The notes under the pieces were generated by a model. It was not told where the DNA came from, searched no databases, and saw only the letters and a list, made by a program, of their open reading frames with translations. A program made the translations under genes and the position numbers. A stretch of 8,945 nucleotides of DNA from contig JASHZK010000285.1 in assembly GCA_030042575.1 (NCBI GenBank), forward strand, positions 1-8,945, read 5' to 3'. This DNA comes from Acidimicrobiales bacterium. Its GTDB lineage: Bacteria; Actinomycetota; Acidimicrobiia; Acidimicrobiales; UBA8190. Position 1 is the first letter of the stretch. Each line of letters begins with the position of its first letter. Shown one piece after another: positions 1 through 6,570 of the stretch.

Positions 1-622
1 CACCTTCGCAACGCCGTACCTGCAACAGCCAATGCTATGGGGAGCCGACATAGTCGTGCATTCGTCGACGAAGTATCTGGGCGGTCACAGCGACGTCGTC
101 GGCGGGTTCGCGGCGACCTCTGACGAGGACTTGGCGTCTCGGATCGGGTTCGTGCAGAACGCAGCCGGAGGCGTTCCAGGACCGATGGACTGTTACCTGA
201 TATTGCGGGGGTTGAAGACGTTGGCCCTGCGCATGGATCGTCACTGCGCCAATGCGACCGCCGTCGCCGAGCTCCTCTCAGGGCACCAGGCAGTCGCTTC
301 GGTGCTTTACCCCGGCCTACCGGATCACCCGGGCCACCAGGTGGCGAGCCGCCAGATGAGTGGCTACGGCGGAATGGTGTCCTTCGCCCTCGTTGGTGGC
401 GAGCCAGCTGCCTTGCACGTGGCCCGCTCCACTTCACTGTTCATCTTGGCCGAATCCCTCGGAGCGGTCGAGTCGCTCATCGAGCACCCTCATCGGATGA
501 CCCACGCATCGACAGTCGACTCTCCTCTAGCCGTCGATCCTGGATTGATCCGTCTCTCTGTCGGTATCGAAACGCTCGACGACCTCCTCGCCGATCTCAC
601 TTCCGCCCTCGACGGCGTGTAA
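1..622 (+). CDS. Trans-sulfuration PLP enzyme (cystathionine gamma-synthase/lyase type), 3' part
   Basis: This is the C-terminal half of a fold-type I PLP enzyme of the Cys/Met metabolism family. The frame is open from base 2 and ends at TAA 620-622, giving about 206 residues where the family usually has 380-400, so the N-terminal half lies upstream of the window. The visible start reads TFATPYLQQP, followed by the signature HSSTKYLGGHSDVVGG, whose lysine (codon 71-73) should form the Schiff base with PLP. The stretch AESLGAVESLIEHPHRMTHAS and the later LIRLSVGIE, whose Arg would bind the substrate carboxylate, are typical of this family. It is a cytoplasmic enzyme of methionine/cysteine interconversion. 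Synthase (metB), gamma-lyase and related activities cannot be separated from this part. Its last 96 nt are overlapped antisense by the GH65 gene. No terminator is visible after the stop. Confidence 0.93.
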   Translation, partial: TFATPYLQQPMLWGADIVVHSSTKYLGGHSDVVGGFAATSDEDLASRIGFVQNAAGGVPGPMDCYLILRGLKTLALRMDRHCANATAVAELLSGHQAVASVLYPGLPDHPGHQVASRQMSGYGGMVSFALVGGEPAALHVARSTSLFILAESLGAVESLIEHPHRMTHASTVDSPLAVDPGLIRLSVGIETLDDLLADLTSALDGV

Positions 623-3007
623 GCCTCCGGGCAGGAGCGAAGTCACAGCACCCTCGGGGCGGCTCTGGTGGCGGTGAAGCGGAGCACGCCCGGGAGGCTG
701 CGCGATCTCTGGTGCGGCGATCACAGCCGGTAGTTCGGCGTCGACGGGACTACCGCCGAGGTCGACTCGATCACCGTGATGGAGAATGGTCATCGCCTTC
801 CCCTCGAGAAGCTCATAAGTCGCGTGGTCGGGCACGATGGTCGCCGACAGGCGCCGGCCACGGTGTCGGAGGGTGAATCTCAGCTTGGTGATCTCCTGGG
901 GGAGACGCGGGGCGAAGGACAGCTCGCCACCGCGCAAGCGGAGGCCCCCGAAGCCGGCGACCAGAGCCGTCCACGTTCCGGCCAGCGAGGCCAGGTGTAG
1001 TCCATCTCGGGTGTTCCGTTGGCGGTCGTCGAGGTCGATCAGCGCCGCCTCGCCCAGGTAGTCGTACGCCAGACCGAGGGCGCCGACCTCGGCGGCCAGG
1101 ATCGCTTGGACGCTTGCCGAGAGGGACGAGTCTCGGACGGTTATGGCCTCGTAATATGCGAAATTCCGGAGCTTCTCCTCAGGGCTGAAGGCATCGGGGC
1201 AGAGATACATGGCAAACACGAGATCCGCCTGCTTCAGCACCTGCTTGCGATAGATGTCGAAATAGGGGAAGTGGAGAAAGAGCGGGTAACGCTCCGGAGG
1301 CGTGAGGGAGAAGTCCCATAGGTCCAGATTGGTGAATCCTTCGCTTTGCGGATGAACGCCGAGCCGCTCGTCGTAGGGAACGAAGATCTTCTCGGCGGCG
1401 TCGCGCCATGACGCCACCTCCTCGACGGTGACGCCGAGACCCTGAGCGGCGTCACCGTGGGTCGCCGCCAAGCGCGCCGCCTCGAGCAGGTTACGGGATG
1501 CCATGAGATTCGTGTAGACGTTGTTGTCTCCGAGTGCGGAATACTCGTCGGGACCGGTCACCCCGTCGATACGGAAGCGGCCTTGGGCGTCGTGGTGGCC
1601 GAGGCGCCGCCACAAGCGAGCCGTGGCCACGAACAACTCCAAGGCGGTGGTGCCCTCGAACTCGGTGTCGCCGGTAGCGTCCTGGTACCGCACGGCGGCA
1701 GCCGCGATGTCGGCGTTCACGTGGAAAGCTGCAGTCCCCGCCGGCCAATATGCGGAACACTCTTGTCCGGAGATCGTCCTCCACGGGAAAGCGGCGCCTT
1801 CCAGGCCGAGTTGCTTGGCCCGCTCTTCGGCTTGTGCGAGCGTCGAACGCCGCCACTCGAGAGCGTCCTTTGCGGCAACGGGATAGGTATGAGCCAGCAC
1901 CGGGAGGACGAACATCTCGGTGTCCCAGAAGGTATGGCCGTCGTAACCGTCTCCGGTGAGACCCTTGGCGGCGATGGGGCGACGTTCGGAGCGGCAGGAG
2001 GCCTGGAAGACGTGAAAGAGGGCGAAGTGGACTGCCTGTTGGACCTCCGGGTCGCCTTCGAGCTCGATGTCTGCGCCACTCCAGAACTCGTCGAGTGACG
2101 CCCTCTGCTCTTTGAGCAGCTCATCCCAGCCGGTGTTGCGCGCACTGGCCAGTGCTCCGAGGACCTGATCGTGGAGGGCCGGCCGGGAACGGTGGGCGGA
2201 CCATCCGTAGGCCAGGAATTTCGTCACCTGCAGGCGCTCACCGGTGGCCAGGGTGGACGTGATGGTGAGCCGGGCGATGTCGTTGATGCTCTCGGCGCTC
2301 GATGTCACGCCTCCGGGTCCGTCGACCTCGTGGTCCATTGCCGCCCCGACGCGTAAGCCGCTGTTCTTTGTTTTGTGCATGAGGAGGGCGCGATGACCCT
2401 CCGACATGTGCTCCTCGCCCACCAGCGGGTTCTCGAGCGCTTCTGCCACGCGTGGATCCCCCTTTACTTCGGGGACGAATTCGTTGGCGACGAGCTCGGA
2501 CTGCAACACTACGTTCACCGAGGAGTCGACCGATTCGACCTCGTAGCGTATGGCGGCGACGCTCCTCTGGGAGAGCGAGACGAGACGTTCAGACCGGATG
2601 CGCACCATGGCGTCGGCCGGCGAGCGCCAGGTCACGCTGCGCGTGAGAGTGCCGGAACGGAAATCCAGCCGCCGGTCGTGCTCCAACACGGTGCCGTAGC
2701 GCACGTCGAAGGGCTCGTCGTCCACGAGGAGGCGGATCACCTTGCCGTTGGTGACGTTGATCACCGACTCGCTCGACTCGGGGTCACCGTAGCCTGCCTC
2801 GCCGTAGGGAAGGGGGCGCCGCTCGTAGACGGAGTTGAGGTAGGTCCCAGGCGTCCCGTACGGCTCGCCTTCGTCGAGGTTGCCACGCAGCCCGATGTGA
2901 CCGTTCGACAGGGCGAAGAGGGACTCGCTCTGAGCGAGGACCTCGAGGTCGAGTGCACACTCCCGAAGGCTCCAAGGGTCCACTTGATAGTTCGAGTGTC
3001 GGATCAC
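527..3007 (-). CDS. Glycoside hydrolase family 65 disaccharide phosphorylase
   Basis: The 826-residue product is a GH65 enzyme, a family that phosphorolyses alpha-linked glucosides (maltose, trehalose, kojibiose, nigerose) to beta-glucose 1-phosphate with inversion. Order of parts: N-terminal beta-sandwich (about 1-270), linker, then the (alpha/alpha)6 barrel with FWDTE at 360-364, the catalytic acid Glu488 in TGPDEY (484-489), KQAD at 592-595 and RDSSLS at 625-630 near the phosphate site, and a C-terminal beta domain. Substrate cannot be read from sequence. The start is GTG 3007-3005, which overlaps the TGA of the upstream HAD gene (GTGA), so translation is probably coupled. The pair resembles what I recall of Mycobacterium tuberculosis Rv3401 (GH65, about 786 aa) and Rv3400. 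Homologues as I remember them end near the QPPGRAPLHRH motif (771-780); the further 46 residues here are an extension that enters the opposing gene. The phosphorylase rather than hydrolase call rests on the phosphoglucomutase neighbour. Confidence 0.93.
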   Translation of the reverse strand: MIRHSNYQVDPWSLRECALDLEVLAQSESLFALSNGHIGLRGNLDEGEPYGTPGTYLNSVYERRPLPYGEAGYGDPESSESVINVTNGKVIRLLVDDEPFDVRYGTVLEHDRRLDFRSGTLTRSVTWRSPADAMVRIRSERLVSLSQRSVAAIRYEVESVDSSVNVVLQSELVANEFVPEVKGDPRVAEALENPLVGEEHMSEGHRALLMHKTKNSGLRVGAAMDHEVDGPGGVTSSAESINDIARLTITSTLATGERLQVTKFLAYGWSAHRSRPALHDQVLGALASARNTGWDELLKEQRASLDEFWSGADIELEGDPEVQQAVHFALFHVFQASCRSERRPIAAKGLTGDGYDGHTFWDTEMFVLPVLAHTYPVAAKDALEWRRSTLAQAEERAKQLGLEGAAFPWRTISGQECSAYWPAGTAAFHVNADIAAAAVRYQDATGDTEFEGTTALELFVATARLWRRLGHHDAQGRFRIDGVTGPDEYSALGDNNVYTNLMASRNLLEAARLAATHGDAAQGLGVTVEEVASWRDAAEKIFVPYDERLGVHPQSEGFTNLDLWDFSLTPPERYPLFLHFPYFDIYRKQVLKQADLVFAMYLCPDAFSPEEKLRNFAYYEAITVRDSSLSASVQAILAAEVGALGLAYDYLGEAALIDLDDRQRNTRDGLHLASLAGTWTALVAGFGGLRLRGGELSFAPRLPQEITKLRFTLRHRGRRLSATIVPDHATYELLEGKAMTILHHGDRVDLGGSPVDAELPAVIAAPEIAQPPGRAPLHRHQSRPEGAVTSLLPGGLHAVEGGSEIGEEVVERFDTDRETDQSRIDG

Positions 3008-3792
3008 TTCGGGAGCAGTTCTGACAGATCGTCAACGACGATGGTTGCCCCATTTGCGAGGAGCTCATCGCGATTGCCGTCCCTGTCGACGCCGACGACG
3101 AAGGCAAACCCCCCTGCTTTTCCGGCTGCGACCCCGGCCACGGCGTCCTCGAAAACGGCACAGTCGCTCGCCGGCATGTTGAGGTCCGAAGCTGCGGCCA
3201 GGTAGGTCTGGGGGGACGGTTTACCGGCAAGATGGCGCGCCGCTGCGGCAACCCCGTCAATGATCACGTCGAACAGGTCGGTGATGGAGGCGGATTCGAG
3301 CACGAGCCGGGCGTTCGCGCTCGCCGAGACAACCGCTGTCCGAATTCCCGTCGCCCGTGTCACACGGACCAGATCGATCGAACCAGCGAAGACGTGCTCG
3401 CCGCGTTCGTCAATCAGGCGACGGTAGCGCTCGTCTTTGGCTTCGGCAAGGGAGTGGATCGAGGCGTTTCCTGGTGGATCGTCGGGCGATCCGTCCGCAA
3501 GGGTGATGTGACGCGAAGCCAAAAACGCCCGGGCGCCGTCCTCCCGGAGCCGTCCGTCGACGTAGTCACGGTAGTCCGTGGCGAGGTCGAAGGGCTCGTC
3601 CCGCTCCCCGGCCGCCGGATTCCGGTGGGCGAGGAAAGCATCGAAGGTTTCCTTCCAGGCCTCGGCATGGAGGCGGGCGGTCGAAGTCAACACCCCGTCC
3701 ATGTCGAAGAGGCATCCTCGCACGGAGACGGGGAAGTCAGGAGCCGGTCCACCACTCGTCACGGAGCTTCCGCCCTCGATCTCGTCGACCAC
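3004..3792 (-). CDS. pgmB: Beta-phosphoglucomutase-like HAD family enzyme
   Basis: A 262-residue HAD-superfamily protein of the beta-phosphoglucomutase group, expected to convert beta-glucose 1-phosphate to glucose 6-phosphate in the cytoplasm. Motif I is FDMDGVLT with Asp30 (nucleophile) and Asp32 (acid/base). Motif II is Ser156 in VVSAS, motif III Lys191 in GKPSP, and motif IV Glu215-Asp216 in VFEDA. The alpha-helical cap sits between motifs I and II (about 36-140) and is longer than in the roughly 220-residue classic enzymes; I recall a similar length for M. tuberculosis Rv3400. Its TGA overlaps the GTG of the GH65 gene, which uses the complementary reaction, so the two act as one module. 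The start is uncertain. GTG 3792 has no clear ribosome binding site, while in-frame GTG 3762-3760 (residue 11) follows a purine-rich GAGGGCGGAAG and would give 252 residues with the catalytic core intact. A plain HAD phosphatase remains an alternative function. Confidence 0.9.
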   Translation of the reverse strand: MVDEIEGGSSVTSGGPAPDFPVSVRGCLFDMDGVLTSTARLHAEAWKETFDAFLAHRNPAAGERDEPFDLATDYRDYVDGRLREDGARAFLASRHITLADGSPDDPPGNASIHSLAEAKDERYRRLIDERGEHVFAGSIDLVRVTRATGIRTAVVSASANARLVLESASITDLFDVIIDGVAAAARHLAGKPSPQTYLAAASDLNMPASDCAVFEDAVAGVAAGKAGGFAFVVGVDRDGNRDELLANGATIVVDDLSELLPK

Positions 3793-3812
3793 CAGCCGTA
3801 GGACCAGCTCAT
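3759..3812 (-). CDS. Possible 17-codon Trp-rich leader ORF
   Basis: A short frame starting at ATG 3812-3810 reads MSWSYGWWSTRSRAEAP and stops at TGA 3761-3759. It has the best ribosome binding site near the start of the HAD gene: AGGAG at 3825-3821, 8 nt before the ATG. Its ATG overlaps the stop of the upstream hypothetical frame (ATGA), and its stop overlaps an in-frame GTG of the HAD gene at 3762 (GTGA). Three of 17 residues are Trp. It could be a leader peptide that couples or senses translation, but I see no attenuator hairpin and a frame of this size can arise by chance. Confidence 0.2.
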   Translation of the reverse strand: MSWSYGWWSTRSRAEAP

Positions 3813-4228
3813 GGGCATGTCTCCTGGCAGGGGGGACGAGACCGATCTTCCACCCCCGGCGACCCGAATGTAGCCAGCGGCGGAGCCAAATCGGTGGGAA
3901 GGGCCCATACTCGTCCCGGCCAACCCTGGTATCTCGTTCCCGAGGCGAAGCTCACCGTTCTCAGCCGGCGCGGCACTCGGCCGGCAACGGGCACACCGTG
4001 GTCGACGGAGATCGACAACTGTGGGACGGTGGTGGCTGGCGAGCCATGCTCCGTATCCGGCGCCACAGCGCGTGTGCGTTCTTCGGCCGGCACTTTCGCG
4101 ACCATCGGGAACACCCCCAGGCGCGGACCGAGCCGGGAAAGTCCCCTTACCCTGGTGGCGCCGTGGCTGTCGAGCTTGCCACTTCGAGTAGCCCGGTACA
4201 GCGACCAGTCTTCGTCCCTCGCTCTCAC
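3809..4228 (-). CDS. Hypothetical 139-codon frame between marR and the HAD gene
   Basis: This frame fills most of the 432-nt stretch between marR and the HAD gene, where no recognisable gene exists. It starts at GTG 4228-4226, overlapping the marR stop as GTGA, and ends at TGA 3811-3809. The product is rich in Arg, Pro, Gly and Ser, has no membrane segment, signal peptide or motif I recognise, and its third codon positions look less G/C-biased by eye than those of the neighbouring genes. In G+C-rich DNA open frames of this length are common, so it may be non-coding spacer. The support is positional only: it would make marR, this frame, the HAD gene and GH65 contiguous. I found no convincing promoter or terminator in this stretch. 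Confidence 0.25.
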   Translation of the reverse strand: MRARDEDWSLYRATRSGKLDSHGATRVRGLSRLGPRLGVFPMVAKVPAEERTRAVAPDTEHGSPATTVPQLSISVDHGVPVAGRVPRRLRTVSFASGTRYQGWPGRVWALPTDLAPPLATFGSPGVEDRSRPPCQETCP

Positions 4229-4701
4229 CCCTGGCCGCCCGGGGCCGCACCGACTGCGTTGTCACGGCCTCGCCGCGGAAGCCGTGCCGCGCTGTCCACC
4301 GTCGTCGCCCACGAATCAAGAGCGGCCAATCGGGCCGAGGCCGAACCGTCGCCCAGGATGGCCAGACCGCACAGAGCGTCTTCTGCCCTGCGAGACGCCT
4401 CGGCGGCGACGGATCGGCCCGAGGAGGTGAGCAGGAGCGCCACTCGTCGACCGTCGTCCACCCTCCGCACGCGCTTCAAAAAGCCTCTCTGGACGAGGCC
4501 GTCGATGAGGACCGAGAGGTTCGGTGGTTTCATCACCAGTCGCGTGCACATTTCTTGCAGATCGACGTCGCCTTCAGCGACGGAACTGAGAACGCGGTAC
4601 TGGTTGTCGCTCAAGTCCAAGTCGGCTAGCGCCACGGCCACCAGCTTGGCAAGGCGCAGGACGATCGCCGGCCTCGACGGTGCACCTCTGGGAGGAGACA
4701 C
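4225..4701 (-). CDS. MarR-family transcriptional regulator
   Basis: A 158-residue winged-helix regulator, the usual size for MarR dimers. Residues about 13-42 form the first helices, with LSDNQYRVLSSV (30-41) typical of the family start. The HTH follows, with recognition helix around VMKPPNLSVLIDGLVQRG (56-73). The wing carries the MarR signature with Asp82, Asp83, Gly84, Arg85, Arg86 followed by VALLLTSSG. The C-terminal helix completes the dimer domain. The start is GTG 4701-4699. The frame stays open further upstream, but that part runs antisense to the P450 gene and only this start gives a normal MarR N-terminus. The GTG lies in one arm of the palindrome at 4699-4728 with no ribosome binding site before it, so the mRNA is probably leaderless. 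The gene is divergent from the P450 gene, its likely target, and is probably autoregulated. The ligand is unknown; a P450 substrate is a reasonable guess. Confidence 0.88.
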   Translation of the reverse strand: MSPPRGAPSRPAIVLRLAKLVAVALADLDLSDNQYRVLSSVAEGDVDLQEMCTRLVMKPPNLSVLIDGLVQRGFLKRVRRVDDGRRVALLLTSSGRSVAAEASRRAEDALCGLAILGDGSASARLAALDSWATTVDSAARLPRRGRDNAVGAAPGGQG

Positions 4702-4728
4702 GGTTATTATGGTACCATAATAACCGTG
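4699..4728. promoter_or_regulatory. Perfect 30-bp palindromic operator/promoter between marR and P450 genes
   Basis: The left half-site is CACGGTTATTATGGT and the right half is its exact reverse complement, with no spacer and centre at 4713/4714. It is a clear A+T-rich island. The outer CAC is the reverse complement of the marR start GTG (4701-4699) and the outer GTG (4726-4728) is the P450 start, so only 24 bp separate the two start codons. TACCAT (4713-4718), at -13 to -8 of a leaderless P450 start, fits a TANNNT -10 element, and by symmetry the same exists for marR. MarR proteins bind such dyads as dimers. That MarR binds here and shuts both promoters is inference. Confidence 0.85.
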
Positions 4729-5991
4729 GAGGGGACGGCGAGCGGCCTGGGTGACATCGATCTCACCGACCTGTCCGCCTTCGAGGACGGACCGCCACAG
4801 GAGGTCTTCCGTCGGCTGCGAGACCAGGCCCCCCTGTTCTGGCACGAGCCGACCCGTCACACCCCCGAGGGCCAAGGATTTTGGTGCCTCACCCGTCACG
4901 AAGATGTCGCCTGGGCCGCCAAGGATGCTGGTCTCTTCTCGTCGTGCACGGGGGGCGCCCGAACGGGCGGCGGGACCCTGATCGAGGACCTCCCGCTGGG
5001 CTTCGCCGCAGGAGTGTTGTTCAACATGCAGGACGACCCCCGGCACCAGCACATCCGCCGGTTGGTGACACCGTCGCTCAGCCCGAGGCGGCTGCGGGAG
5101 ATCGAAGACGAACTTCGACGTCGTTGCGACCGTATCCTCGACGAAGTCGTCGATCGCGGTGGGTGTGACTTTCTGGTCGACGTAGCCGCCGAACTGCCCC
5201 TGCAGGCGATCGCCGCGCTGCTGGGCATCCCTCAGGAAGACCGGCACTTGTTCCTGTCGTGGGCCGACGCCACGCTCGACTACGAAGACCGGGAGCTCGG
5301 TCAGACGTCGACCCGCAGCGCCGAGGCGGGAGCAGCGATGTTCGCCTACGGGAGCAAGCTGCTGGCGGAGAAGAGGAGGAAACCAGCAGACGACATTCTC
5401 TCGATCGTCGCCAACGCCGATCTCCCACAGGGCGCCCAGCCCGGTGGGCCGATGACCGACATCGAACAGGAGATGTTCTTCAATCTCCTGATTGCGGCAG
5501 GCAGCGAGACGACCCGCAACTCGATTGCGGCCGGCCTGCTTGCTCTGATAGAGCATCCCGCCCAGTGGGACGCATTGCGTTCCGACCGACGCCTCCTACC
5601 CTCGGCTGTCGAGGAGATGCTTCGGTGGGCGTCGACTACGACGTACAACCGCCGCACCGCAACACGCGACGCCGTTCGTCACGAGCAACAGATACGGGTC
5701 GGCGACAAGGTCGTGCTCTGGTGGCAGTCGGCTAATTTCGACGAACGAATATTCGAGGATCCCATGGTCTTCGACATCACGAGGACTCCCAATCCGCATC
5801 TGACCTTCGGTTTAGGCCCTCATTTCTGCCTGGGGGCGAGTCTGGCTCGCGTCGAGATCCGCCTCGTGTTCGAAGGTCTCCTCGACCGGGTCGACGCTGT
5901 AGACAAGGTCGGACCGGTCGAGCGCACCAGGTCGAACAAGCATGCGGGTTTCCGCCACGTCCCCGTCCGTATAAGAAAGAGGGGTCGGTGA
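4726..5991 (+). CDS. Cytochrome P450, CYP125/CYP142-like
   Basis: A complete 421-residue bacterial class I P450, a soluble haem monooxygenase that needs ferredoxin and reductase partners, which are not in this window. The I-helix oxygen-binding motif is AGSETT (258-263), the K-helix ExxR is Glu297-Met-Leu-Arg300, and the haem loop is FGLGPHFCLG (361-370) with Cys368 as the axial thiolate. Segments such as ELPLQAIAALLGIPQEDR (156-173), KPADDILSIV (219-228), ETTRNSIAAG (261-270), EHPAQWD (276-282) and SANFDE (335-340) closely resemble what I remember of the actinobacterial CYP125/CYP142/CYP124 group, which hydroxylates sterol side chains or branched lipids. The steroid or lipid substrate is therefore an inference. 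The start is GTG 4726, the only usable start before the conserved N-terminal PPQEVFRRLRDQAPLFWHE; it lies in the palindromic operator and lacks a ribosome binding site. The gene is monocistronic and ends 15 nt from the convergent Rrf2 gene. Confidence 0.96.
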   Translation: MEGTASGLGDIDLTDLSAFEDGPPQEVFRRLRDQAPLFWHEPTRHTPEGQGFWCLTRHEDVAWAAKDAGLFSSCTGGARTGGGTLIEDLPLGFAAGVLFNMQDDPRHQHIRRLVTPSLSPRRLREIEDELRRRCDRILDEVVDRGGCDFLVDVAAELPLQAIAALLGIPQEDRHLFLSWADATLDYEDRELGQTSTRSAEAGAAMFAYGSKLLAEKRRKPADDILSIVANADLPQGAQPGGPMTDIEQEMFFNLLIAAGSETTRNSIAAGLLALIEHPAQWDALRSDRRLLPSAVEEMLRWASTTTYNRRTATRDAVRHEQQIRVGDKVVLWWQSANFDERIFEDPMVFDITRTPNPHLTFGLGPHFCLGASLARVEIRLVFEGLLDRVDAVDKVGPVERTRSNKHAGFRHVPVRIRKRGR

Positions 5992-6006
5992 CGGTGCCTG
6001 GCCCTT

Positions 6007-6525
6007 TTAGGGAGACCTCGTCTTCGCCGCTGCCGACGCCGCCACTTGGCACTGCAACCAGGCCGCTCCCTTGCGGAGCGCCTGCGCCGGAGCCGAGACC
6101 ACGATCTGTTGCGTGATGTCGGCCAGCGTCGTTGCAGCCAGCTCACGGCGCCACGCCCTGTCAGCGCGAGCCATCGCCACCGCGATCGAGCACGGTCCGG
6201 TGTAGTAGCGGGCCGCCACGGCGGAGGGTCCCCGCCGGCGGATCTCGGTACAGCGGAACGCGGGCTCGTCCCCATCGACTGCCTCGACGACGTCGAGCAG
6301 TGAGATCGACGCCGCCGAACGAGCCAGGCGATATCCGCCGCCGCGGCCCGGGCTGGACTCGACCACCCCGCCCCGCGCCAGGGCTTGAAGACACTTGGCG
6401 AGGTAGGGGGCGGGCACCGCGTGGTACTCGGCCAGGCGGGTCGCCGAAAGCGACGCGCCGTCTGGCAGCACTGCCAGCAGTACGGTGCAATGGATCGCCC
6501 ACTCGACCCCCTCGCTCAGCCTCAT
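6007..6525 (-). CDS. rsrR: RsrR-like Rrf2-family [2Fe-2S] redox regulator
   Basis: A 172-residue Rrf2-family repressor with an N-terminal winged HTH (about 1-75, including YLAKCLQALARGGVV at 41-55 and the wing GRGGGYRLAR at 60-69), a long dimer helix and a cluster loop. Streptomyces venezuelae RsrR, as I recall its structure, binds a [2Fe-2S] cluster with Glu8 and His12 of one subunit and Cys90 and Cys110 of the other. This protein has Glu8, His12, Cys92 (FRCTEIRRRGP) and Cys112 (GPCSIAVAM), with the same 20-residue Cys spacing. It lacks the three-Cys pattern of IscR/NsrR. The cluster would act as a one-electron redox switch on DNA binding. ATG 6525 has no ribosome binding site; TAGGCT at 6537-6532 is exactly at -12 to -7, so the message may be leaderless. 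The start codon touches an inverted repeat at 6524-6550, consistent with autoregulation. The divergent neighbour is NmrA-like, the same partner as recalled for S. venezuelae rsrR. Confidence 0.9.
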   Translation of the reverse strand: MRLSEGVEWAIHCTVLLAVLPDGASLSATRLAEYHAVPAPYLAKCLQALARGGVVESSPGRGGGYRLARSAASISLLDVVEAVDGDEPAFRCTEIRRRGPSAVAARYYTGPCSIAVAMARADRAWRRELAATTLADITQQIVVSAPAQALRKGAAWLQCQVAASAAAKTRSP

Positions 6526-6550
6526 ACCCGGAGCCTACTTGTCCGGGTAT
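6524..6550. promoter_or_regulatory. Inverted repeat at the rsrR-like start (candidate operator)
   Basis: ATACCCGGA (6524-6532), a 9-nt spacer, then TCCGGGTAT (6542-6550): two perfect 9-bp arms. It overlaps the rsrR-like start codon and the proposed -10 element of that gene. A second, shorter dyad GTATCA (6547-6552) / TGATAC (6561-6566) begins inside its right arm. Binding by the Rrf2 protein is inferred from position and symmetry. Confidence 0.65.
6532..6537 (-). promoter_or_regulatory. Possible -10 element of a leaderless rsrR-like promoter
   Basis: On the - strand TAGGCT fits TANNNT and sits at -12 to -7 if transcription starts at the A of ATG 6525. No convincing -35 hexamer is seen at the expected distance, which is common for actinobacterial leaderless promoters. 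Confidence 0.35.
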
Positions 6551-6567
6551 CAAGGAACGGTGATACT
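6539..6567 (+). promoter_or_regulatory. Candidate sigma70-type promoter for the NmrA-like gene
   Basis: TTGTCC (6539-6544) and GATACT (6562-6567) are separated by 17 nt, the standard spacing, with a predicted start near 6573-6575 and a short leader carrying the ribosome binding site. Both elements overlap the inverted repeats at 6524-6566, so a bound Rrf2 dimer would block RNA polymerase. Confidence 0.45.
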
Positions 6568-6570
6568 TGG

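Noticed and set aside
1457..2098. + strand frame of about 213 codons inside the GH65 gene
   Set aside because: It is antisense to a conserved catalytic domain and has no recognisable protein features.
3578..4720. Long + strand open frame opposite the HAD gene, spacer and marR
   Set aside because: It is Arg/Ser/Pro-rich with no motif and runs antisense to two well-supported genes; typical of G+C-rich DNA.
4708..4720. ATG at 4709 preceded by GGAGGAG at 4691-4697 on the + strand as a P450 start
   Set aside because: It reads only ATG GTA CCA then TAA (4718-4720) and is not in frame with the P450 gene.
4702..5556. Long - strand open frame upstream of the marR start, antisense to the P450 gene
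   Set aside because: It has no recognisable domain, mirrors the codon periodicity of the P450 gene, and the MarR protein is normal length when started at GTG 4701.
5992..6015. Possible terminator between the convergent P450 and rsrR-like genes
   Set aside because: Only a 3-bp CCC/GGG stem around TTTTA is visible at 6002-6012, too weak to call.
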